DNA of 64,000 bases from Sva-07 sp963747375 (GTDB lineage Bacteria > Actinomycetota > Acidimicrobiia > Acidimicrobiales > Ilumatobacteraceae), in assembly GCA_963747375.1 (NCBI GenBank), contig CAVVFL010000007.1, forward strand, positions 1-64,000. Reading direction: 5' to 3'. Under the pieces are notes generated by a model that worked only from the letters and a program-made list of their open reading frames with translations, did no database searches and was not told the origin of the DNA. Both the position numbers and the translations under genes were made by a program. This document shows positions 19,968 to 28,690 of the stretch, in pieces (positions within the stretch are counted from its first letter, which is position 1; the number at the start of each line of letters is the position of its first letter).

Positions 19968-20321
19968 TCAACTTGCCTGCGCAGAGGGCACGTCACCGCG
20001 CTTCACGTCGGCCACTTCGGCCTGCCGGCGCAGTTTCGCCCACACCTCGTCGACCGACTCGGCCGTGGCCTGGACGAAGTCGACGCCGCGATCTCGAACT
20101 CCCGCCGGATCCCGCTCGGCTTCGGCGTGCCAGATCTCCTCGACCTGCAGCAGCCGACCGTCGCGCCCGCGCACGTTGTTCTCCCGGAAGTCGAGCGTCG
20201 TACGCCACCCGGAGCGTTCGAGTTCACGACGATCCGACTGCTGGAGGACGGCGCCGTGCTGGCGCTGTCGGAGCAACCGCTGGCGGGGTGTCGGAAGGGC
20301 TCGAGCGACCATGCAGGCCAT
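19968..20321 (-). CDS. small hypothetical protein
   Basis: 117-residue frame with charged, amphipathic content (WRTTLDFRENNVRGRDGRLLQVEEIWHAEAERD, quoted here only as the notable region 39-71, is too polar for a membrane protein). I do not recognise a named family. It lies upstream of nrdA on the same strand, about 220 bases away. The opposite strand is also open over this stretch, but the minus-strand protein has the more natural composition. Function unknown. Confidence 0.45.
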   Translation of the reverse strand: MACMVARALPTPRQRLLRQRQHGAVLQQSDRRELERSGWRTTLDFRENNVRGRDGRLLQVEEIWHAEAERDPAGVRDRGVDFVQATAESVDEVWAKLRRQAEVADVKRGDVPSAQAS

Positions 20322-20425
20322 CTTGAACGAGCCGCCCTGTGGAACGTCAGTGCCGATTGGGTGTGAATTGCCGGAGGAATCCTGGGGACAACCCCGAAAT
20401 CCTGTGTGCCCGCTGTGAGGACGGG

Positions 20426-22177
20426 CTACAGATCCGCGATCAGGTCCTCACAGGCGAGTGCGGCCGCAAGGAACGCCGGGTCGGACGGATCGATCTGTTC
20501 GAGCAGGGTCTGGCCGGTCGGATCGGCGAGCAGGTCGCCGATCGTCACCTCGGGGATGTCGGCGCCGTTCTCGCGCAGACAGGCGAACAGGGCGATCACC
20601 TTGTCGAACTCACCCTGGCCGGCCGGTGGGAACGAATCGGATGCCGCATCGTTGGTGCACGACGCACCCGGCGCGGGCAGGTCGAGATCGACGAGGTAGT
20701 CGACGACCACGGGGGTCACGCACGGCACCGACAAGAACGCGGTGTGTCCATCACCTTCCACGGTGAACAGCTGACCCGACGTCAAGGAGTCCGCCATCGC
20801 GACCGACCACTCGTACGGGGTGGCCGGATCGCCGGTGTTGCCGATCACGAGGATGGGGGGTGCGCCGTCGGCGTTGCCGATGGTCAACGGATCGGTCGGA
20901 AGCGGCCCGCCGATGCAGCCCGTCGATGCTCGCAGGAAGTCGTCGAACCACTGCGAGTTCGATGCGATCTCCTCGGACTCGACTCGAACGACCTCGGTCG
21001 GTGGCCTGATGAAGTTGTCGGCGCAGTTGATCGTGAAGCCCGCAGCCTGGCTGTTGTCGTAACCGCCGTCGGCCCGGCGGCCCAGATAGCTGTCGACCAG
21101 CACCTGCAGCACCGTGGCGTCGTTGCCGACGGAGGCGTCGTACATCCCCTCCGCGAGCACCGGCCACAGCTGTGTGGTGTACATCGCGGCGATCACTGCG
21201 AGCGGCAGTTCACCCGGCGTGAGGACGCGATCGGGGTCATCGGTCGGAATGCCCCCGCTCTCGGCGATCGACGAAACGAGCGACGAATACACCTCGAGCG
21301 TGGGCCCGACCGCCGCGAGGTCGCAGTCGGCATCGGCATCGCACGCTTGCGCGAACTGCTCGAACGCACGGTCGAGGCTCGCGGCCTGTTCGGCGTCGAG
21401 TTCGGTGGAGTCGTTGGTCGGCTTCACGGCTCCGTCGAGCACCAGCGCCCGTACGCGGTCGGGGAAGAGTTCGGCGTAGGTCGCTCCCAGTCGGGTGCCG
21501 TACGAGAACCCGACGTAGCTCAACCGATCGTCGCCGAGCGCGGCTCGGAGTTCGTCGAGATCGCGTGCCGCGTTGTTGGTTCCGAGCCACGATCCGATCT
21601 CGATCGTGTCGGAGGTGCACGTCGACGGTTGGGCTTCGGCCTCGGCGACGAGAGCATTCCAACCGGCATCGTCACCGGCGTCGAGCAGGGTGATGTCGTC
21701 GTCGAAGGCGTTGACGCACTCGACGGCCGTGCTCGCTCCGACGCCACGCGGATCGAACGACACGAGGTCGAACCGTCGGGAGATCTCCTCGGGCATCACG
21801 AGCGCCGCCGTCTGCAGGAACTCGATGCCCGACGCCCCGGGACCGCCCGGATTGAACACCAGGGAGCCGATCCGTTCGTTGTCGTCGGCCGTCGCGACCC
21901 GGGCGACGGCGATGTCGATCGTGCGTCCGTCGGGGGCGCCGTAGTCGAGCGGCACCGTGATCGACCCGCACTCGAGGTCGACGGCCGCGGCCGGTTCGTC
22001 GATGCACCGACCCCAGTCGATCGAGCCGGGCGCAGGCCCCGGTGGGACGACGACGGACGGATCGGGCTCGATGGCCGAGATCTCATTGGCCTCCACCGTC
22101 GAGACCCCCGATTCGTTCGCACACGACGCCACGAGGAGCGCGGCGACCGCAATCGCCACGATGGAACGTCGATGCAC
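20426..22177 (-). CDS. secreted alpha/beta hydrolase, TAP/SlpD-type peptidase lipoprotein
   Basis: Intact 583-residue exported hydrolase related to Streptomyces tripeptidyl aminopeptidases. A signal peptide ends in the lipobox LLVASC, so it is probably anchored to the membrane outer face. Catalytic fold: oxyanion region VFNPGGPGASG, nucleophile elbow GFSYGTRLG, Asp in VIGNTGDPATP and His in GDGHTAF, with the TAP-type C-terminal domain between. About 55 extra residues at the end include ALFACLRENGADIPE, a Cys-x-Arg-Glu-Asn-Gly motif I know from other actinobacterial lipoproteins, suggesting an added domain. Role in peptide scavenging is inferred. Confidence 0.9.
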   Translation of the reverse strand: MHRRSIVAIAVAALLVASCANESGVSTVEANEISAIEPDPSVVVPPGPAPGSIDWGRCIDEPAAAVDLECGSITVPLDYGAPDGRTIDIAVARVATADDNERIGSLVFNPGGPGASGIEFLQTAALVMPEEISRRFDLVSFDPRGVGASTAVECVNAFDDDITLLDAGDDAGWNALVAEAEAQPSTCTSDTIEIGSWLGTNNAARDLDELRAALGDDRLSYVGFSYGTRLGATYAELFPDRVRALVLDGAVKPTNDSTELDAEQAASLDRAFEQFAQACDADADCDLAAVGPTLEVYSSLVSSIAESGGIPTDDPDRVLTPGELPLAVIAAMYTTQLWPVLAEGMYDASVGNDATVLQVLVDSYLGRRADGGYDNSQAAGFTINCADNFIRPPTEVVRVESEEIASNSQWFDDFLRASTGCIGGPLPTDPLTIGNADGAPPILVIGNTGDPATPYEWSVAMADSLTSGQLFTVEGDGHTAFLSVPCVTPVVVDYLVDLDLPAPGASCTNDAASDSFPPAGQGEFDKVIALFACLRENGADIPEVTIGDLLADPTGQTLLEQIDPSDPAFLAAALACEDLIADL

Positions 22178-22246
22178 GATCCGAAACTATCCGTGCACTC
22201 GGGATGATTTCCTTCAGGATCGGCCCTCGCCGGCCGATGAACGGAC

Positions 22247-22646
22247 ATGTTCCGTCGCTGCATGCTCCCGGTCGGTCGTCGGGCTCGCCGCGCTGCTCAG
22301 TGCGTGCGGGTCGTCGTCGACCGACACCACCGACGCAGCAGCCGACCCGCCGACCGGTGGCGTCGAATCGCCGACAGCGACCACACCTGCTCCCTCGGGG
22401 GGTGGCGGTATCGCCGGCGCCGTCGAGATCGCCGTCGAAGGGCTCCAAGGCGCCGATGGCGCAGCCTGCGACGCCGATCTTCGAACACTCGAGACGGCCA
22501 GCGAGGTCTACCTGACGTTCAACGGGTCACCGCCCCCGAGCCAGGACGCGCTGGTCGAATCTCAGTTCCTGGTCGAGCGCAGCACGCTTTTCGAGATCAC
22601 CGCCGAGGGTGCCATCGTGCCCGCGCCGGGCAGTCCCTGCGTCTGA
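22247..22646 (+). CDS. lipoprotein with pilin-C-terminal-like domain (one frameshift)
   Basis: ATG at 22247 reads MFRRCMLPVG; a one-base shift near 22275 then gives a lipobox GLAALLSACGSSS and a Thr/Pro/Gly-rich linker. The C-terminal 75 residues (ACDADLRTLETASEVYLTFNG, split here as ACDADLRTLE and TASEVYLTFNG) resemble the short domain at the end of actinobacterial type IV pilin-like proteins, closing with a second Cys that could form a disulfide. Divergent from the TAP hydrolase; its stop is one base from that of the convergent LOG-family gene. Surface role inferred. Confidence 0.6.
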
Positions 22647-22647
22647 G

Positions 22648-23226
22648 TCAGCCCAACCACTTCGGCTCGAACACGGCCGGCGCCGACGTTGCGAGCCGCA
22701 GGGCCTCGGCCACGGAATCGGCGCGCTGCACCGAGCGTGCGTGGCCATCGCTCACGAATCCAGCGGCGACGCTGCGATCGATGAACTCGAAGAGCGCCTC
22801 GAAGTACCCGACGCCGTCGAGGAACACGACGGGCACCGCGACGAGGCCGAGCTGGTTCCACGTGATGATCTCGAAGGCCTCGTCGAGCGTGCCGAAACCA
22901 CCAGGCAACACGATCACGCCATCGGAGAGCTCGGCCATGCGGGCCTTGCGTTGGTGCATGCTCGGCACGACCTCCAGCCGGGTGAGCCCCAGGTGGGCGA
23001 CCTCGGCGGCGACGAGCTGTTCGGTCATCACCCCGACGACGTCGCCACCTGCGTCGAGCGCCGCGTCGGCGACCGCCCCCATCAACCCGACGTGACCGCC
23101 GCCGTACACGAGTGTGTGTCCATCGGTCGCCAGCGAGCTGCCCAGCGACCGCGCCGTCTCGACATGACGGGGATCGCTCCCCGAACTCGAACCACAGAAC
23201 ACACACAGGGCAGCCACAGGTCCCAT
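22648..23226 (-). CDS. LOG family (TIGR00730) Rossmann-fold protein
   Basis: Intact 192-residue protein. N-terminal CVFCGSSSG, GHTLVYGGGHVGLMGAVA, MHQRKARM and the diagnostic LPGGFGTLDE mark the lysine-decarboxylase-like/LOG family, whose studied members are nucleoside 5'-monophosphate phosphoribohydrolases (cytokinin-activating in some organisms). Divergent from the acyl-CoA dehydrogenase at 23317. Confidence 0.9.
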   Translation of the reverse strand: MGPVAALCVFCGSSSGSDPRHVETARSLGSSLATDGHTLVYGGGHVGLMGAVADAALDAGGDVVGVMTEQLVAAEVAHLGLTRLEVVPSMHQRKARMAELSDGVIVLPGGFGTLDEAFEIITWNQLGLVAVPVVFLDGVGYFEALFEFIDRSVAAGFVSDGHARSVQRADSVAEALRLATSAPAVFEPKWLG

Positions 23227-23316
23227 CGTGGCAGCAATCCGTCACATCGTGCCGAGCGAGTACGACGGTCGCGGCTCAAATGGCCGCGTCCGTTACCGAC
23301 CAGTAAGTTCTGGAGC

Positions 23317-24945
23317 ATGACTGCGATCGCCGTTCCCGATCTTCCTGCCGCCGCCGATGCCATCGATCTCGCCGACCGCGTCGTCGGCAAGGCCGTGCGG
23401 CACCTCGCCGCCGCGGGTGGACCCGACGTCCACCAGGTGCTCGCCTACGACCTCGCGCATGCGGCCTCCGGAGTGGCGACGGCGCGTTCGCTGCTCGACT
23501 ACGGCGCCAAGGGCGAGGTCGAGGCGAAGATCACCTGTGCGTTCGCCGCCGACATGCTCCACGAACTGGCATCGAAGATGCTCGGACGCGAAGACGCGTG
23601 GGGCGTCGAACGCGATGCGCTCGCCAACACCCACGCGTTCATCTCGCAGTTCCGCGATCCCGAGTTCCTCGCCTCACTCGCCGACCAGCCCGGCCCGCGT
23701 CACCTCGACGACGACATGACCATGGTGGCCGACACGTTCGGAGCGTTCGCGGCCAACGTCATCGCTCCGCATGCCGAGCACGTGCATCGCACGAACGGCG
23801 ATGTGCCCGAGGAGATCGTCACCGGGCTCGCCGAGCTGGGAGCGTTCGGCCTCAGCGTGCCCGCCGAGTACGGCGGCTACAGCGAGGGCGGCGACTCGGA
23901 GTACATCGCCATGGTGGCAGCGACCGAGGAACTGTCCAAGGCGAGCCTCGGCATCGGCGGGTCGCTGATCACCCGGCCCGAGATCCTCACCCGGGCGCTC
24001 GTCAAGGGTGGCACCGAGGAGCAGAAGCAGTACTGGCTTCCCAAGCTCGCCACGGCCGAGGTGATGCCCGCCGTGGCCGTCACCGAACCCGACTACGGCA
24101 GCGATGTCGCGGGCATCAAGGTCACCGCCACCCCGGCGCCGGGTCCCGACGGTGAAGCGGGCTGGGTGATCAACGGCGTGAAGACGTGGTGCACGTTCGG
24201 TGCCCGCGCCGATGCCCTGACGCTGCTGGCCCGCACCGACCCCGACCGCACGAAGACCCACCGCGGGCTGTCGCTGTTCATCGTGCCCAAGCCCCGCGGC
24301 GACAGCCACGGCTTCCAGTTCACGCAGCCCGGTCCGGTCGTCGACGGCGTCGAGCGGGTCGGCAAGATGGAGGGCCGCCCGATCGACACGATCGGCTATC
24401 GCGGCATGCACTCGTACGAGATCGCACTCGAGGACTGGTGGGTGCCGGCCGAGAACCAGGTCGGAGGCGAGGACGGGCTCGGCAAGGGCTTCTACTACCA
24501 GATGGCCGGCTTCGAGAACGGCCGACTCCAGACCGCGGCGCGCGCCGTCGGCGTGATGCAGGCCGCCTACGAGGCGGCCCTCGACTATGCCGAGAACCGC
24601 AAGGTGTTCGGCGAGGCGATCATCGACTACCAGCTCACCCGCGCCAAGCTCGGCCGCATGGCCGTGCTCATCCAGGCCGGCCGTCAGTTCTCCTACGCCG
24701 TCGCCACGCTGATGGCCAAGGGCGAGGGTGCCATGGAGGCCTCGATGGTGAAGGCCTACGTCTGCAAGGCCGCCGAGTGGGTCAGCCGTGAGGCGATGCA
24801 GATCCACGGCGGCATGGGCTACGCCGAGGAGTTCCCGGTGAGCCGCCTGTTCGTCGACGCCCGCGTGCTGTCGATCTTCGAAGGCGCCGACGAGACCCTG
24901 TGCCTCAAGGTCATCGCCCGGCAGCTGATCTCCACGAGCACCTGA
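23317..24945 (+). CDS. acyl-CoA dehydrogenase (long form)
   Basis: FAD-dependent dehydrogenase of about 542 residues, intact. ATG at 23317 follows TGGAGC; the frame is open upstream but lacks similarity. Residues 1-110 form a helical N-terminal extension (VGKAVRHLAAAGG, AFAADMLHELASKML); the standard fold follows: FGLSVPAEYGGYSEGG, AVTEPDYGSDVAGIK, a substrate loop with WWVPAENQVGG, LDYAENRKVFGEAI and the C-terminal MQIHGGMGYAEEFPVSRL with IFEGADE, where the catalytic Glu is expected. The extension sets it apart from ordinary 380-residue enzymes. Substrate not evident. Confidence 0.9.
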   Translation: MTAIAVPDLPAAADAIDLADRVVGKAVRHLAAAGGPDVHQVLAYDLAHAASGVATARSLLDYGAKGEVEAKITCAFAADMLHELASKMLGREDAWGVERDALANTHAFISQFRDPEFLASLADQPGPRHLDDDMTMVADTFGAFAANVIAPHAEHVHRTNGDVPEEIVTGLAELGAFGLSVPAEYGGYSEGGDSEYIAMVAATEELSKASLGIGGSLITRPEILTRALVKGGTEEQKQYWLPKLATAEVMPAVAVTEPDYGSDVAGIKVTATPAPGPDGEAGWVINGVKTWCTFGARADALTLLARTDPDRTKTHRGLSLFIVPKPRGDSHGFQFTQPGPVVDGVERVGKMEGRPIDTIGYRGMHSYEIALEDWWVPAENQVGGEDGLGKGFYYQMAGFENGRLQTAARAVGVMQAAYEAALDYAENRKVFGEAIIDYQLTRAKLGRMAVLIQAGRQFSYAVATLMAKGEGAMEASMVKAYVCKAAEWVSREAMQIHGGMGYAEEFPVSRLFVDARVLSIFEGADETLCLKVIARQLISTST

Positions 24946-24969
24946 TCCACCACCGACGATGGGAGCACG

Positions 24970-25949
24970 ATGCTGATTGCGCTCGACAACCTGATGGCCG
25001 CCCGCTATCAGATGGCGTTGACGTAGGGGTTCCACATCGTTCTGACATGCTTCGGGGTGGCGTTCCCGCGCTGATCTAGGTGTTACACCGGCGCTGTGCT
25101 GTTCGCCGTCGGAGCGCTGTCCGGCACGATTCTCAGCTTCGAGATTGGCCTGCTGTGGCCGGGCCTCATGTCGTCGTACGGCGACGTGATCGGCCTGCCG
25201 TTCGCGCTCGAGGGGATCGCCTTCTTCGTCGAGGCGGTCTTCATCGGCATCTACCTCTACGGCTGGGGACGCCTGTCACCACGGGTCCATCTCAACACGC
25301 TGATCCCGATCATGATCTCGGGTGCGTTCGGGACGTTCTGCATCATCTCGGTCAACGCGTGGATGAACGCCCCCGCCGGGTTCGACCTCGACGCGAACGG
25401 CGAGGTCGTCGACGTCGTGGATCAGTGGCGCGCTCGCCGTGATGACCACCACGTTCCTGGCGGGGACGTTCCTCGCCGCGGACGCCCGGTGCGGCGGCAA
25501 CGAGGCGTTGGTCGCCCAAATGGGCCACAAGTCGCTGATCGCCGGAGCGGTGACCGGAGCAGCCGCGATCGGGCGCGGCGGTCACGATCCAACTCGATGC
25601 GCCCACGCTCGCGACCGGACTCCACGGTCGGGGGCTCCCGCTGATCGTCATCTCGGCAATTGCCGGAGCGGCAAGCATGTGGCAGCTGTGGCACGGCGAC
25701 TTCGCACGGGCCCGCATCGGAGCGATCATCGCAGTTGCGGCGATCGTGATCGGCTGGGGCGTCGGTCAGTACGACTGGATCCTCGTCGACGAGGTGACGA
25801 TCGCCGAGGGCATCGGCACCCGCTCGACGCAGGTCGGCCTCGTGATCGTGTTCGTCTTGGCGGCGGTGACAGCGGTGCCGGCGCTGATCTGGCTGTACAC
25901 GCTCGTCAACTCCGACCGCAGGTCGAAGGACGAGCCCGCGACGACGTGA
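24970..25949 (+). pseudogene. cydA-cydB deletion remnant (cytochrome bd oxidase)
   Basis: The ATG at 24970, after GGGAGC, starts a CydA N-terminus (NLMAARYQMALT) interrupted by TAG where the family has Leu in LGFH, then GFHIVLTCFGVAFP and TGA. About 30 residues are missing before GAVLFAVGALSGTILSFEIG, LPFALEGIAFFVEAVFIGIYLYGWGR and VNAWMNAPAGF. Near 25437 the sequence jumps to CydB: FLAGTFLAADA, KSLIAGAVTGAAA, then after a shift near 25575 GRGLPLIVISAIAGAASMWQLW and IGWGVGQYDWILVDEVTIAEG to the stop at 25949. Most of cydA and the first part of cydB are deleted. Nonsense codons plus deletion mean genuine decay. Confidence 0.8.
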
Positions 25950-26024
25950 GCCCTTTCCATCGCCACGATCAGCGAACCGACCGGATACGACGTTTGCTCA
26001 TCGGTGGCGGCTCCGGCGGTCGAG

Positions 26025-27211
26025 TCAGGCGGCGCGGAGGTCGAGGAGCAACGTCCACAGCGGATCGTCGAACGTCGACAGCGCGGGGCGGCACCTGCGG
26101 TCGATGCCTTGTCGCCGAGTCGAGCGACGACGAGATCGAGTTCGCGCGACGATGTACAGCTTCTGGTCGTCCTTGCCGAACGCGGCGACGCAGGTCGGCG
26201 GGCGCACTCGGGATGAGCCGAGCCGGGACGGGACACCTGCCGCGCCGGGCAGGCGGAACGATCCTGGCCGTTGAGCCACCAGAGATAGCCGTACGACCTC
26301 GTTGAACGACTGGCTCGACGCAAACGACTCGTCGAGCCAGCCGGTGCTGGACCCGGGCAGGCTCGCGTCGAGCACCGTCTGGCCGATCGCGGTCAGATCT
26401 CTCGCCCAGTCGCGAACAGACCGATCGGTGCGTAGCTCGTGCGCGATCGTCGTTCGTAGAACGCTGCGGTGGTTGCGCCGCTGCGGGAGCGAAGAGCCAG
26501 TCGTCGGCGAGGTCGTTGAGTTGCCGACCGGTGACCGTGGTCAGCACGTCGAACAGCACGGCGAACGCTCCGCTGTAGCTCCAGCTCGGCACCTGGCGCA
26601 GCGATCACGGCGAACTGGTCGTCGAGCCCGCTCGTCATGCTCAGCAGCTGGCGCACGGTGATCCCCGTGGACTGGCCATGCGGTGTCCAGCCGGTGCCGA
26701 GGACGTCGTCGATCTCGGTGTCGAGCCCGAACAGGTCGTCGGCGATCGCCCGTCCGACGAGCAGCGACAGCACGCTCTTCTGCGCCGACGCGATGTCGCG
26801 GGCGTACGCACGAGTCGGTGCGGTACCACTCGTGGATCACCGGCCCTGCTCGACGATGCGGAACGCTTCGGTGTCGGCGGCGTCGCAGGAATCGGTCGAG
26901 TTCGGCGAACTCGGCGCCGACCACGGTGCTGCGGCAGGAGCGATGCCGTAACCGGTGACGTCGTGACAGGCGATGTCGTGGACAGGCGATGCCGTGACGG
27001 GCGACGTGTCGATCAGCCGAGCCAGGCGTCGGGCGATCACCCGAACCGTCGGACGCAACCCGGCCGCGACGAGCGCCACGCCAGCGTCGACTGCGGCACT
27101 GATGAAGTCCCACGACGTGTCTCGCGATTCGACGAGTTGTATCGGCGTGCATGCCGACAGAACCAGGTGTGAAACTGAACAGTCCGAACCGGTCGAGCCT
27201 GCGCCGCTCAA
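26025..27211 (-). CDS. beta-lactamase-fold serine hydrolase (several frameshifts)
   Basis: Class C beta-lactamase-like hydrolase recovered from several frames. The N-terminal region (near 26840-27211) ends EAFRIVEQGRVIHEWYRTD; the SxxK site reads IASAQKSVLSLLVGRAI, then DLFGLDTEIDDVLG, VRQLLSMTSGLDDQF, YSGAFAVLF, APIGLFATGRD and a C-terminal part ending FDDPLWTLLLDLRAA at 26025. At least five frame changes occur in 1.2 kb. The motifs are intact, so error or early decay cannot be separated here. It lies 14 bases beyond the HAD gene stop, in the same direction. Confidence 0.6.
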
Positions 27212-27224
27212 CGGTGTCGGACGA

Positions 27225-27906
27225 TCATCGGCGAAGCAGGTCGGCGACGGAACGGATCCGCTCGAAGTCGGCGCCGGCGTGATCGTCGTACGGGTCGAGC
27301 AGGATCGGATGGAGACCCGGCCGCCGACGATGCGCCGATGTCCATCGTGACCGAGTCACCGACGTACGCGATCCGGGAACGCTCGAACTCGGCGAAGTAC
27401 GGCAAGCGCATGGTCGAAGATCGCCGGGTCGGGCTTGGCGACACCGACGACGTGACTGTCGACGATGCAGCGCATCTCGACGTGATCGCCGGCCCGACCT
27501 GGCAGACCTCGCGCATCAGCACCGTCTCGATCTGTCCGCTCGCGTTCGAGACGACACCGAGCGGCACGCGCTGACGGCCAGCGCGTCGAGCGCGATCGAC
27601 GTCTCGGGGATCATCCAGCGCCACAACCACGCAGTGCGGGTCTGGCCGAGCACGACGACGCCTCGGCCGACGTCGGCGGCGTCGACCCCGACCCGGTCGA
27701 CGTACTCGTCGTCGTACGACTCGCCAGCCGCCTCGTCGGCTCGTTCGCGTCGGACTTCGCCTTCATCGCCGCGTAGTGAGCACGACGATGGCGATCGATC
27801 GATCGGTCGAACCGCCGTAGTCGCGAGCAGCGGTCCGAGCACCGATCGGGTCCGGAAGCACCAGCACCCCGCCCGCGTCGAACAGGACGGCATCGAATCG
27901 ACGCAT
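27225..27906 (-). CDS. HAD-family hydrolase (frameshifted)
   Basis: Haloacid-dehalogenase superfamily phosphatase-like enzyme. ATG at 27906: RRFDAVLFDAGGVLVLPDP (nucleophile Asp region, with GG in place of the usual second Asp), then AHYAAMKAKSDAN, motif II LGVVSNASGQIE and motif IV RIAYVGDSVTMDIG. The C-terminus HPILLDPYDDHAGAD with VADLLRR ends in TGA at 27225. Frame changes occur at about 27770, 27640, 27560, 27410 and 27330. About 225 residues. Substrate unknown. Confidence 0.7.
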
Positions 27907-27917
27907 TCGAGCCCGCG

Positions 27918-28616
27918 TCAGCCGAGCTTGTCGTGGAGGAATGCGGTCACCTGCGGCCAGATCTCGGCGACCTTGGCCTCGGTCCTGGGTGCCGAGTGCG
28001 TTGTGCGGCGCCATGAACGCATGGCCGGTGCCCACGTGCACGGTGATCGGCGACGTCCTTGCCGAGCGCCGTCAGTTCCTCCTGCGAGGTGCATCGCAGC
28101 GCGACGGCGGGAAGAAGTCGTCGTGCTCGGCCATGTGGCCCTGGATCGCACGCCTCGATCCTGGAGTAGTCGGGCTGGCTGTCACCCTGCGGGAAGCCGT
28201 AGAACGGCACCGCGGCCTTCACCTTGTCCGGGCGCAGCGCGCGCGAGGATGAACGTGAGCATGCCGCCCATGCAGAACCCGACCACCCCGATGCCCTCGC
28301 CGGTCGTCGCGTCGTGGTCGGCGAGGAAGTCGACGGCGCCGCTCATGTCGCGCCCGGCACGATCGGCGGCATGCGAGTTCATCAGCTCGGCCGCACGGTC
28401 CATCTCGGTGTGCCCGGCGAGTTCGCCGTGGTACAGGTCGGGCGCGAGCGCGACGAAGCCCGCCGCAGCGAGTCGATCCGCCATCTCCTTGATGCCCGAG
28501 TCGAGGCCCCACCATTCCTGGACCACGATGACGCCGGGGCCGGTGCCGCCCTCGGGGAGCGCCAGGTAGCCCGACGCTTCGTTGCCGTTGCTCGGAAAGT
28601 CGACGATGTCTGCCAT
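27918..28616 (-). CDS. dienelactone hydrolase family protein (frameshifted)
   Basis: Alpha/beta hydrolase with a Cys nucleophile, as in dienelactone hydrolases. ATG at 28616: ASGYLALPEGGTGPGVIVV, QEWWGL with the conserved Glu, VALAPDLYHGE, the nucleophile elbow VGFCMGGML, then in other frames AAVPFYGFP, HMAEHDDFFPP (Asp) and GTGHAFMAPHNAL (His). The end AKVAEIWPQVTAFLHDKLG stops at 27918. Frame changes near 28240, 28150, 28085 and 27985. Divergent from the AAA/TPR gene at 28691. Confidence 0.75.
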
Positions 28617-28690
28617 GTGCCGAACCTTAGATCGTACGTCGGATGACCGGTCACCCGAGGTCACGAGTGCCGAATCACTAGCGTGACGTG

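Noticed and set aside
25060..25080. TGA in the cydA remnant considered as a second selenocysteine codon.
   Set aside because: No SECIS-like hairpin follows, a TAG occurs just upstream, and the adjacent CydA segment is deleted.
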